From the NCBI GenBank assembly GCA_033964015.1, contig CM066923.1, forward strand, positions 9,351,978 to 9,415,977: a DNA stretch of 64,000 nucleotides. The letters run 5' to 3'. The stretch comes from Scolanthus callimorphus. Taxonomy: Eukaryota > Cnidaria > Anthozoa > Actiniaria > Edwardsiidae. The number at the start of each line of letters is the position of its first letter. Positions within the stretch are counted from its first letter, which is position 1. Positions 25,001-38,100 of the stretch are shown here, piece after piece. The translations under genes and the position numbers were made by a program. The notes under the pieces are model-generated. The model was not told the DNA's origin and searched no databases. It worked only from the letters and a program-made list of their open reading frames with translations.

Positions 25001-28000
25001 AAAACTAGGTTCAATCATCGTAAAGTCAAGCCCACTTTACATATGGCATCATTCTCGTACCCAGAGCTCCCCGGCTCGTCTGCTCGCAGCGGAGGCTCTG
25101 GGACATCCATTTGAGGGCCGTGGCTGATTGGCTGATTTTGAGCGTTGGAGCATGCGCTGAAAGGTCTTTCTCTCAGCGGCTCTGTATTAAATCTCGCGCA
25201 TGCGTCAGTGGCTGTCACCAGAGCCTCCCCTGCGAGGCTACGAGCCGGGGAGCTCTGGGTTCGAGAATGATATGGCATAAGGCAAGAGGCCGACATGGAA
25301 AGGTTTCTACGATCGAGTGCAATATTTTCAGGATCTGTCGGGAACGCTTGGAGATGCGATAAAAATCGTTCTCATGGTCAGCACACACAATGGAACACTT
25401 TGCCTGAGTTACCAAAAGTTGTTTTCCATGTGCAAAGAGCCTGTTACGCAACTGCGCAGCTGTTCTGCGCATCTCAAAACAAAGAAGTATCGTCCCGTAA
25501 CGATGGCCAGCGAAGGCTAGAAACCTCGAAAACAATCGTTTATAATCTCGGTATTTTTCGATCCATCGGACCATTCTTTTACCTTTACATATTCTTAAAT
25601 AGTTATCTGATAGGATGGTCTAATTAGTTTTGCTGGTGAATCAGAGTGATCGTTTCTGGAGCATGCGCGTATCATGACAGGTTCCCTTTAAATTACTATA
25701 ACAGGCATATGCTTACCTTGACTGCACAAAATTTGTTCCATCCCTGTTGATCAAGGCAATCCCCATTTTCACGCCTCCAGAACGCTTCTTTGCAGATAGC
25801 ATAAACTTTCCTGACACAGTCGTCCTTACGACCGTCGATTTCCGTGTATCCTTCTTGACAAATACATTTACGGTCTGATGGCTGAAACGTTAACACAGCG
25901 GTTGTTAGAGCAGTTTTCACATGACTGTCGTGAAAATAATTCATTAGTAATTCACTATCCAATCAAATGCGATAGTAATACAACAACAAACAAATCAGAG
26001 AGCGAAGTGATTCACAATCTCTCCTTTTCGCGAGCGAGGCCCATCACAAGTAATTGCGAAATTGTTTTCTCTAGGCGATCCGATTGGCTGAAAGATCAGA
26101 GATCATGTCCTCGACCAATCACAAACTTTGTAGTTTCTCACGCGATCATGTGAAAACCGCTCTACGTAGCATTGTAACGTAGGCATCAAACGCTATTGAA
26201 GGGTTCACACGAGAAAGCACCGATAAAATTCCATGACTTTTCAATGGCTTTTCCAGGAGTAAAATAAAAAATCAAGGACCCCAAAAAACGAGAAAATAAT
26301 ATATTAACTGGAAATATAATTCACTCATGTCACTTGGCAGATGAAATTTAATTGAAATTTAATTACATTTTTTGAAATTTAATTAAGTCAAGAAACTGAT
26401 CATTCTAAAAGTCAATATTAAATTCCAGAACTTTTACATAACCTTAAGCAAATTTCTTAAAATTCCAGGACTTTTCCAAGGCATGGAATGACTATTCCAG
26501 AATTCCTTGAATTTCCAGGAATATGTGAACCCTGTTTTGGTGTGCTAGAAAAAAGGGGACTGAATTAACGGAGATTTTATAAGGATTTCGAGCAATGACA
26601 AGTGGCCAAAAATACTCAAAGGTTGAGAACCTCTTGGCTTGATTTTTGTTTGTTTTAGGCAAAACTACAGTAAGAATGGGTTCGTCCCGCAATGAAATTC
26701 TCACGGAGAGCGGAGAAATGAAATTTAAACGTTCACCGCCTTGAGTACTAATAGGAAGGGTCCATATATTGTAATTTAAGGTTGCCATCAAGATTTCTAA
26801 CATGAGTTACTACTTGCATGCAAACCTTTCAAAAGATGCTAAACAAAGCCAATAGTCTGAGTCTGTCCATCCGACTGATCCGAACCCTGAAATCTTGCCG
26901 GTGGCAAAAATATAACGGGCTCGGGGTACAAGATTTGGCAATACCTAACTCACCCTAAACACTCGGTTACTCCCTTGGCATTCACAAGTGGCACTCCCAG
27001 TTTTGGAAACGGAGGAAACACCACAGTCCTGACAGGCGGTCTGGCCCATTTTATTATTGAAAAAGTTCGCTTTACAAGGCTTGCAGTCTGTATGATCGGA
27101 TGCGCCCAGACCTGGGTTGTACGTCCCGTTTTGACAAGGTTTAGGGGTGGTGGCTCCTTTTGGGCAATAGTAACCAGCTGGGCATATGTAGCTGTTGGTG
27201 TTGTTGGGGCCGAAGTTCGTATCGTTAGTCGAAGGGTTGTCTGTTATGGCACCTGGAAAAAAGAGAGAAATAACAGCGTAAGGGAGAATCAACCAAGGGC
27301 TCGAGAACAACAAGGGACAAAATCACGAAACGAAATTTCTTTCGCGTCTTCCCTGCAACTTAGGGTAATAAGGGAGTTGAACCCGGGCCACACCGGCGAG
27401 AAGCTACGACATAACACTTAACCAACCACGTATTACTTTCCCGTTAATCATGTTGCTGCATTTGATGACAGGCAGGCAACACAATAGGTTAATAAACTTC
27501 CGATAGATAACTTAGGCTACACCAAATCAATTCAAAAGTTAGGCTACCACCAAATCAATTCATAAGTTAGGCTACCGCCAAATCAATTCATAAGTTAGGC
27601 TACCACCAAATCAATTCATAAGTTAGGCTACCACCAAATCAATTCATAAGTTAGGCTACCGCCAAATCAATTCATAAGTTAGGCTACCACCAAATCAATT
27701 CATAATTTAGGCTACCACCAAATTAATTCATAAATAGGCTACCACCAAATTAATTCATAAGTTAGACTACCACCAAATCAATTCATAAGTTAGGCTACCA
27801 CCAAATCACCTCATAAGTTAGGCTACCGCCAAATCAATCATAAGTTAGGCTACCGCCAAATCAATCATAAGTTAGACTACCACCAAATCAATTCATAAGT
27901 TAGGCTACCGCCAAATCAATTATAAGTTAGACTACCGCCAATTGGTTCAACAAATAAAACACTAGAGAGCGTGCTTCATCAGGGTTTCCAAACACAAGGT

Positions 28001-29165
28001 CAATTTACCTTCTAAGCAGATGACTCCACCACGGCATGTCTCGCACGAACGTCGATCCGGGGCGTTGCCATATGAACCAGGAGGGCATATCTGACAAGTC
28101 TGATCAAAGGTCTTCCTGCCACTCCCGGGTTTCTCGCGGTTACCTAGGCAACAAGAGTCAGATAAATCCATGGTTACATCCCAAGGTCTACGGCAAACGT
28201 CGTGCCAGAGTCGCGCCGTTCATATCCAAAACAATGGAAAGTTTTCTATTTTAAAGTCTAATGAAGCGCCATCCCCTGAAAAAGGGAAGGTTCCACAGAA
28301 AAAGCTCGACTGAAGTTCGACTTTTGCGCTGGGCTTAAGCCGATTTTTCTTTACTCATGTTGGTCTTTATAATCTTAGTTTCTGACCACTGTTTGCCTGT
28401 TTCGGATTGTTTGCCTTTTTGCTTGGATCCTGAATGAACCACTACCAAACTTCACCATAAAATATCAAACTCATTTTCAATATCTAGCTTTGTTCAGGGT
28501 GCTAGTCATTCTGGAAATCATGATTCAAATAAACTCCACATCATTCACGAACCATTTTTTCCTGTTGCCTAGGTGACGAAACGTAGCAAAATAAAGGAGG
28601 CCTCGACTCTTACATCAAGATAACGGTGTCTTCTTTTTAGAGATCGAACGGACTTCCTGTGGTGTCTTGTCTACCTTGTTTCCAGGTTCTTGACCGTGAA
28701 AACCACAGTTGAAAATGCACATAACATCTTTTCTCGAGTGTATCTGAGTTTTGGTTGAGTTTTAAGCTTTCTACGCCAATAAAAATAGTGAAAAACTTAC
28801 TGGGATTCCAAATATGGTATGTAGATATTTCCTAATAAGGAAGTTGAAGAAAGTCGACACTTTTTCAAGGGAAATATCTTGATATGTAACCAGAACGTAA
28901 AAAAAAGGAGACGAGATGTCTGCGGAGGGGGCTACAGGGCTCGTCCGCTTTCTGAATGACAAAAATCCAGGATTTTCCAAGTAGTCTTTAGTTAATTTTC
29001 CAGAAGTTTTTATTCTTGATTTGCGATCATCCCTTTGGGAATAAAATAACAAAAGCACGGCGGCCATGTTGGTGACCTGAATAAAAGCAGCAAATGAACT
29101 TTCTTTTGTTCTGCACCACCAACATGGCCGCCAGTGACGTCACATGCAAACCAAGAGTTGGGTAG

Positions 29166-29196
<31 letters not shown>

Positions 29197-32100
29197 GAAA
29201 AAACAAACAAACATGATAAGCCTGGAAGATGTCATAATTTGCAGCCCAAATCCACAATCACGAAACTGTCTGAATAACCACACTTTGACCCATTTTTCCA
29301 GGAGTATTTCAGGATTTTCCTTAAAATTCCAGGACTTTCCAGGAAGGAAATCCAGGACATTCCAGGATTTCAAGGACGAGTACGAACCCTGGGGCTAGCT
29401 ACAAGATATTTGACGTACCTAATGGGCAAATCCGGGGGGTGCAAGCACCTGCTGGTTTCGCCGAACCATTATAACAACTCACATTCCACGAGCTAGCATA
29501 ACAGGTCAGTCGGGGGTCGCAGTAGTGGCCGGCTGGACACGGTATAGGCTGGGAAGAGTTCAGAGGGCAGTAACTTCCCGACGGACACGGCTCCTGACTC
29601 ATAGATCGGTTGCAGAAGTACCCGGCTAGGCACTCCCTAGGCGCCTTGCTGCCCGGGGGACAGAATGACCCCTCCGGGCACTGCTCGCCGTAACGGCTGG
29701 CGTTGACTTGCGGACAGAAGAAGCCAGCTGGGCAGAGGTGACAGTCCGTGATGTTTCTAGCACCGCTGTTGCTTCTGTAGGTTCCTGGTGGACAGGGCTC
29801 GGGCTGCAGTGTTGCCTCTACGCAGTAAAAACCGACTGGACAAGGGCTTACGCTGGGATCCGCCATACCTGGAAAACAGTGCGGCACATTGAATGTATAG
29901 AGTATATTACATGGGAGCGCACAGATAAGAAATTTATCTTCTAGTGTTGAAATTTATCTCACTAGTAAGCGAAAAATTTAGCATCATTGGTCCTAATGTT
30001 TTGTTGTTGCTTTTTATATAAATACTGAAATAACAGAATAGCCTAACTTTTCACAGAGGGCCCGACAGAAGAACGTACGGACGGACAAAATGAAGATTCC
30101 TGTTTACTTTACCTGTAACGTTGCACCAGTAGCCAGCCGGGCAAGGCTTACAAGTCGTGATATCAGAAGCTCTTGTAGCATTAGAGTACGTTTGTACCGG
30201 ACATGGAGTGGCAGACTCATTAACCTTGCAGTAATACCCAGCATAACAGGGCTCTGGTGTAGAACTACCTTCCACGCAGATATACCCAGGCGGGCATGTT
30301 TTGCACTCTTCTTCGGATCTAGCACCCTCGTATGGTATCACTAGCCCCTGGCTGCACTTTACTCCTTTGATGGCCCCTGCCGGGCAGTAATGTCCTACTG
30401 GACACAAGATCGCGAGGCTGCGATCAGAGCCATCAGGATCCGGCTTTCCGTTTCGCTCGTAGCATATACGACCAGCAGCGCATTTGCCAGCTATGTCACC
30501 CCTCTGGCAGTAGGATCCATTAATACACGGATTACAATCCGTGTAAGAAGCAAGTCCTGTCGCCACAGGCGAGGTATAGGTTCCATTAGGGCAAAATATA
30601 GGTTCCGCTGTCCCTATAGGGCAGTATTTATGCGGTGGACAAGGCACTGGAACGGACGTATTAGCCGAACAGTATGTACCTGGCCGGCATGGCTCGCAAA
30701 CATGTCTCTGCATATTGCCTTGGTATTCGCCGGGTGGACACCCGAACGGGTGAACGGTCCCATTTCCACATTTATATCCTCTTGGGCATTCGTACCCGGT
30801 AGGGGTAGGGTTAGTCGTTTCGGCTTCTGGAGTGCAAAAATATCCTTGTCTGCACATTCCTTTAGGCGTAATCATTCCCGGTTCGTCGCAATAATACCCA
30901 CCAGAGCAAGGCAGACAATCCGCACGTGATTTTCCGCCCCGGAAAGGCCGCATGGTTCCAATAGGGCATTTAGTACCATTAGTGGTCCCCTCTAAACAGA
31001 ATTTCCCTGCAGGGCAAGGGCCATTGACGGGGTCACTGGTGTCATTAGGGGCCTTGAACACGGCGCCCCCTCCGCATAAGTACCCTTCCAGGCACAACCC
31101 TGTGGCGTTTGCTTGACCGGGCGTGTCGCAATAATAACCTGGTGGGCAAGCGAGACACTCATTCTTGGCGTGACCCAACTGAGTTGGCAAATAGGTCCCA
31201 ACTGGGCACTTTTCTCCCAATGGTAGAGATGTCCCTTCGGGGCAATAATGCCCTGGGGAGCAGGGAATGGGTTCGATAGTGGTCGTGTTTGGGCATGTGT
31301 AGCCCACTCGACAGGGATTACACAGGGATAGACCGGCTGTACGCGCATATTTTCCAGGCTCGCAAGGTTCTTCTTTGACTGTGCCTTTGGTGCAAAAGTG
31401 GCCTTCAGAGCACGGTCTGCCTTGCTTACCATCTGTAGGCGTGGGGGTTTCCGATCCTGCAGATTGAATACAGGTTGAATAAATTAGCTGCAATCCGGGA
31501 AAGCAATTACAGTGTCCGCATTCATTTCGTGCAATTTAGTCTCCCCCATCTAATGACTATGCCTGGCTATTTTTGGCGTGCGAAACACACCGAAGTTAAA
31601 TCGTTTTAGTCAAATCACACTAGTGGTCTATTGTCAATGCCGCATTCTGATTGACTGAGCTAATAGTAGGCTATAAGTTATAGCCTACTGTTAGCGAAAA
31701 ATGTCGGAGCAACAAAATGGCAAATGACCAGACTAAAAAACGTTTACCATGCACATTTTGGTATCCCTGTGGTATTCTTACCTGATATGCAAACATATCC
31801 AGCGTCACATGGTCTCTCACTTATGACAGTCTCGTTAGCACGACAGTAGTGCCCGGGACTGCACGGTTTACAGTCGGACACGTTCCTGTTCCCTTTGGTG
31901 TTGGCGAAGGAGCCTCTCGGACACGGAGTAGGTGTATGGCTCCCCTCCTCGCAATAATGGCCCACAGGGCACTTAAAGTTTGGGGGGTTGGGCTGCCCGA
32001 TGCTGCCGTTGCAGTAGTAGCCAGCGTAACATAGCCCCTCGGGTTCTGAAAGGCCTGTCTGCAAACAGTAGTACCTAGAAAGCAAATAAAAAGCTTTTTA

Positions 32101-35100
32101 GCGCAGCTTATCGAGTGAATTGTGTCGAAAAGTGGGCCGATGGCAATGCAGAACGACAGGCAGAACACGTTGACGGTCTGGGTAAAGCCACATAGTCAAA
32201 CAAAACTGTCCAGGCCAGCTGATAGATGGACAGGGAAACGGAGAGACAAGCAGAAACCAGACAGAAAGAAAGACAGACAGACCTACCTCGGCAGGCATTC
32301 AGTGCACTGGTCTTCCCTCACAAGCCGTGTCTTGTTGCTCCACGTCCCTTGCGGGCATTTGAATTCTGTGGAAAACCTTGTACCATTCGGACAATAATGA
32401 CCAGTCGGGCAATCACGTCCAGCCAGGGACTCTACCGCTGAGGCCGTATTATCGCAGTAGTACCCCGCGGAACATTCATCGCAATTGGATCGATACATGT
32501 TCTCTTGATAAGTACCGTTTCTACATCTGACAGGATCAGGCGATCCAGCAGGGCAATTATGTCCTTTGGGACACCCGTAAGATGAAGGTGAAGAAACAGA
32601 CTGTCCGGGAGGACAGTAATACCCGGGATCGCAATCACCCTGAGGTGCATCGAGCCCACTGATGTTACAATATTTTCCCGCTTGACACGGAATGCACTCC
32701 GACTTGTTTTCGTGCCCCACACCAGGAAGGTAAAATCCCGGATCGCAAGATATGGGAACAGCGCTCCCCTTAGGGCAATATTGGCCAGAAGGGCATTCAT
32801 TTTTCTGGCGGGAGTCAGAGCCCCGAGGGCAGAAGTATCCAGGATCACAGCCGTCAACAGGAGCGTACAGTCCCGTGGCGTCGCAGTATTTGCCCGGGTC
32901 ACACAGAGTCATATTGAATGACCCTATCGGGCAATAGTACCCTTTTTGGCATTCACCGTTACCGGGCCTTGGTCCATCATTGCCGCCACTGCAGTAATAT
33001 CCTGGTGCACAAGAATTCGTAGGATTTGAATTTCCATACCCTGCGCAATACTTTCCGCCATCGCACGATATACAATCCAATGATGAGTTTGATCCGGTCT
33101 TGGGATTGTATGTACCCGGTGGGCAAGGCTTGTGGTAGGGTTGGGGGGTGTTTAAGGGGCAGTAATGTCCGGTAGGGCAGGGGTAGGGCGTGAAATCCGT
33201 GCTGTTGGCATAGCAGTAGTATCCAGCTGGACAGTCGAAACATGAGGCACGCCGCTCTTGATTATTATATGTACCAGCTGCGCAACCTGCAAAAGATATA
33301 AGAGTTAGAGAGTCAAATTTGTATGAAGTAGTTGCGTTGCGGCGTTGCAAACTGTTCCCAAAGCCACAGGAAAACGGGCTGTGACAACAAAAATGTGTAT
33401 CGTGTATTATTGCCATTTGCGTTCAAGCGTGGAAAACAACATTTTGCGCGTTGTTCGAGGCGAGACAGAAAACACTTGGAGAAAACAATTAGCTTTTTGG
33501 CACGCAGCAATTCATAATTTCACTTATTACATCTTGATACCACTACTACCAGAATCCCCATCGAATTTGTTTTGTTATTCAAAAGTTTGAGCTCCTTTGA
33601 GAACTGCCAGATAATGGTGTTAAGGAGGAAGTAGTGCTATCAAATGCCACAGAAAAACGGGCTGTGAAAAAAATGTGTATGGTGTATTACTGCTATTTGC
33701 GTTCAAGCGTGGAGACTAGCTTTTTGGCACGCAGAATTCCAAAAGTCGTAGCAACTACTCGTTTACCCCAGAAACGTAGCGTTTGGACCTTCGGAACACA
33801 ACTTTGCAGCGCACATAATAAAATAAATAAATAAGGAGACGCAAATAGCAGTACCCCGTGCTGGAGAAAGAAGAAGTAGGACAGTCCAAGATAGGAAAGA
33901 AGCGCTATTCGATGAAAACTCAACGCACCTTTATACATTTTACTGCCTCCAACACACAAGTGCCCTCTAGGACATTCACCTCCAACGGCCAAGTGGTGAA
34001 ACACTGCTGGGCAATGTGTAAGGTTCGTCATGGTAGGATTAGGTTGATTTGCGCCAGAAACACAATAGTATCCTGGGTCACAATCACCATTAGGAGCTGT
34101 CAGGTTGCTCTGAGTACAGACCTTACCGCCATCACAAGGGGTGCAGTCTTCCTCTCGACCTACGCCCTTCTGGGGGTTGTAGGTCCCGGCGGGGCAGGGA
34201 ACCCAGTCGTGTCCAGTACCGTTAGGGCAGTAGCTACCTTCGGGGCAGAGGTGCTTAGCAGAGTCAGGGTCCCCTAAGGGGTAGTTGAAAATACAAGTTA
34301 ACAGTACCTAATGGCCCCACATAAAAGTTTACAACAAAACGACTAAAAAAAAACATAAATCCGAAAGCGCCGCAATAGACCAAATTGGCTAACGGTGTTT
34401 ACATCTTGTTGCCACCCAATTCAGATCATGTGATGATTCCTTTGGGTGGATACTTTTGTCTTGCTAGTTCTGCACATACACTCGTGCAATCGGTCAAGCG
34501 ATAAAAATTTGACAATTGTTACTACCCAAAGGAATCATCACATGAACTGAATTGGGTGGCAACAAGATGTAAACACCGTTAGCCGATTCGGTCTATTGAA
34601 TCAAAGCGCCACAATGGCGAACTCGTGGATGGTGAGCCGTCAACTATAGTATATTGTAAATCTTTTTTCAGTCAATGCATAAAGTTAAAACTGATAATCA
34701 GTGGTGTACACATTATCTTGAATTAAATACTAAGAAGACTTGGTATCCCCACAGCTAGCCTAGTCTATATGGCCTATTATCATTCCGGGTCTTGGTGGGT
34801 TTCCTGTGGTAAGAGATCGCTTGACCTCGATCACGACAACGCCGTTTTCGTCCCCTGAGTATAACTCGTTCCTGTCGTTCGGACATCCACGAGTTAACAA
34901 TTAAACAAGCAAATGTTCTGACAAACAAACAAATAAAACCTTACCTGCAACTACTGATTCCGGTACACAATAATATCTCTGAGGGCACGTTTTACACTCG
35001 GACGCCATGGGGTAGTCAGCGTATGTCCCTGCTGCACAGTCCTTAGGTGATGGTGACCCCAAGGGACAATGCTTACCAGCAGGGCAAGGAAAAGGATTGC

Positions 35101-38100
35101 TCGTATTTTGGCCCCTGGGGCAGTAAAATCCTGGATCACATTGGGCCTTTGGTTTTGTGAGCCCTGTGCTGTCACAGTAATACCCTTCTTGGCACTGGAT
35201 GCACTCTTTGCTGTCTGTCAGCTGAGTACCGTTGGAATATGTTCCCGATGGACAGGGCTGTGGATGTTGAGTCCCTTGTGGGCAATAGTGTCCCTCTGGA
35301 CAAATCACCTGCGCAAATGAACAAGGAAAGGACACTTTCTCATGAAGATGTACTTCCCTAACAGTCGGGTTTTCCCACCTTCCCGTTTGGAAATTTTGAT
35401 CGTGGGAAAGTTTTGTCGGTTTTTGACACCTTGAATTCCCCAAAATAAAGTTAGATTTTTCTCATTTATCACCATTTATTTCCATATTTCTATTATAAAA
35501 GTAAATAAATGGACTGACCCGCAGGTAGTGCAAGCTAATCGAGGCGGGCCAGTCTTACAGATCGCGATTACAGATTTCTCAGAGTAACTAATTGCATACA
35601 GATTAGATATATATTTCATAGCTTAAATTTTCAAATAAATAAAAGATTTCAATAAAGTAAAGGAATTAAGTGAGGAAAAAATAAATGAGAAAGTCATAAC
35701 CTATGTCTTCTTTTAAATCAATATAGATATTTCATCAGCATTGATATACCGATTTTCAGTCATTAAAATATCTAAAAAAAAATTCACTTAATTTTCTTTT
35801 AAATATTGTGGGATAGTGTTACATGTTTCAACTAAGTTATATGTTCCTAGTTCAGCGCCATGGCGGAGTTCATAAAAATCATGTTGAGTTTTCTTACCGC
35901 CTTTTTCGAGATGGACCCAATAGGACAGTAGTAGCCTGGGCTGCATTTGCCTGCTGGAGTTGTCTTGCCTGTCTCGTTACAGAACTCGCCGCCGCTGCAA
36001 TTAAGGCACTGAGCCATCTCGGATAATCCCAGCTTGGGGCTATAAGTACCTGCGGGACACGGCACTGGCTCCGCACAACCTGGCATGAATAAAATACACA
36101 AATGATGCGCAAGAAACTGATAGCAAATGTATTTAAAGCATCAGTTTCACGATTTTGAGGCAAATTTAGGTTTGCTTACAGCTGTTTTGAGTATTCTGCG
36201 AAGTCTCGAGATCGCTTTCCAGCCGTCAAACTGCTTTCTGCCTTCCGTCAATCAACTTTGAAACTCTTTGGAGAATACATAGAATTCAGCTACTCGCCAT
36301 CCTAGTGAAATGCCCTAACACACAGCATCTTTTACCATCATTATTTAAACAAATGGCCTAATTTACGGTCGGCTAAGACTCAAATGAGACCCGAGAGTTT
36401 GATTGACGGAAGCCAGAACGTCATTGGAAGTTGAACGCGAGAGTTCGCAGAACACGCAAAACAGCTGTAAATGTAGTCAAATTCAAACGAAATGAGCAAA
36501 ATAATCATCTAGGTTTGTTAAATAACCTTTCAACTCCTAGATGAGCACAAATTTGGAGTATTTTCGTGTGTTATCGAGCGGATGGAATTAGATTACGCAA
36601 AGACTTTTTGATTTCTGTTCAGGCTGAACAGTTTTCAAACTTGGAAATTTCATAGCAAAAGCTATAAAATCTTATGTAAGAATGCCTATGTAATGCAAGT
36701 TTCAGTTCCTTTTTCTTTATAACACTAAATAATAGTATACTTGTTGGAAGACTCTTCTTTCAAGGCTTCAATAAATATTAAGCCCATTTCAAAGGAATCC
36801 ATAATTTTGTACCAATTTGAAACAATTACGATCGGACGCCGAATTAATTTGGCCATCTTAAATTAGTCTGTTAGTCATGCAAATAAAGAAACTGTAAGAT
36901 TATAGACCTTTCTATGTCCATCTTTGGTAAGCCTGTTGGTCATGCAAATAAAGAAAGTGTAAGATAGACACCTTCCTAGGACGGCCAAGAGGGTTCTGTT
37001 GCAAGAAAACTCACTTTCTGGACAATAAAACCCTGGATGACAAATATTCGCCCTACTGCCAAGGCTGGGCGTGGTCATGTTAGCACCCTCACGACAGAAA
37101 TACCCTTTTCCACAAAGTCTGCTTGGTCGCGTCAATCCCCACTCTTCACAAGCGTACCCCCCTGTACAAGCCAAGCAATCACCGAGATCATCCATGCCTG
37201 TGCGGTTGTTAAAGGTCCCTGGAGGGCACTTATACTGAGTTGCATATCGGGTCCCATTAGGGCAATAATGTCCCTCAGTGCACTCAGTTGCCGCGTAGTG
37301 AACCACAGGCCCGTTGGTGTCATTACAATAGAACCCGGAGGGACATAATCTACAGGTCCACTGGCGGACATCATTTTGATAGTACCCGGCACCGCATGGC
37401 GTGGGGCCCGGACTGCCGGTAGGGCAGTAATGTCCCACTGGGCACGGATGTTGTTGGCTGTGAGTGGCCCGGCCGTTGCAGTAGTATCCCGGTGCGCATT
37501 GTGCCTTGGGTTTCTCTAGTCCCAGTGCGTCACAGTACCAGCCCTCTGTGCAGTCGTGACAGTCGGACTCGTTCCTAAAATTGAACAAAAACAATTTAAA
37601 TGGTGCCATGGCTAGTGAATAATATAAGACACGTTATTATTCAGCACATCGATGCACTGCCCAAATATGGTCATTGGAACGCCAATAGCTGTCTTCTGTA
37701 CATGACAGCTATCCTGCGATATCCGTCTCTGAGGGAAATATGATGTTTTGAGCTAGTAAATAATACACAAAAGTCATGTTTTTCGGGGGTTTTTGTGCTA
37801 TCGATGTGCTGAATAATAAAACCATTATCCTGCTCGATTTTGTAGAATATCGTCTGATTTTAGCCAACTCGGGACTTCGTCCCTCGTCGGCTAAGTATCA
37901 GACGATATTCTGAGCAATCTCGGAGGATAATGGTTAATTGTCCGTTGAGTTCATTTGGTATTAGCAGTAGAATTACGTGTAGTGACATCGAGAGAACTCC
38001 GTAGCTCAGCAAAATATTTATTGTGGGCTTCCTGTGTTGCACGCACGCGCGCCAAAAATGGCGGGGAAAAAAACGCCAATCACAAACGTTTCTCTGACGC

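Noticed and set aside
25295..25627. 110-codon plus-strand ORF
   Set aside because: Overlaps a dispersed repeat and has no recognisable domain.
27511..27945. Regular spaced repeats resembling a CRISPR array
   Set aside because: Units are contiguous with no unique spacers, in an intron of a eukaryotic gene.
30390..30929. 179-codon plus-strand ORF
   Set aside because: Mirror of exon 28 on the other strand; Arg/Ser-rich shadow of Cys-repeat coding sequence.
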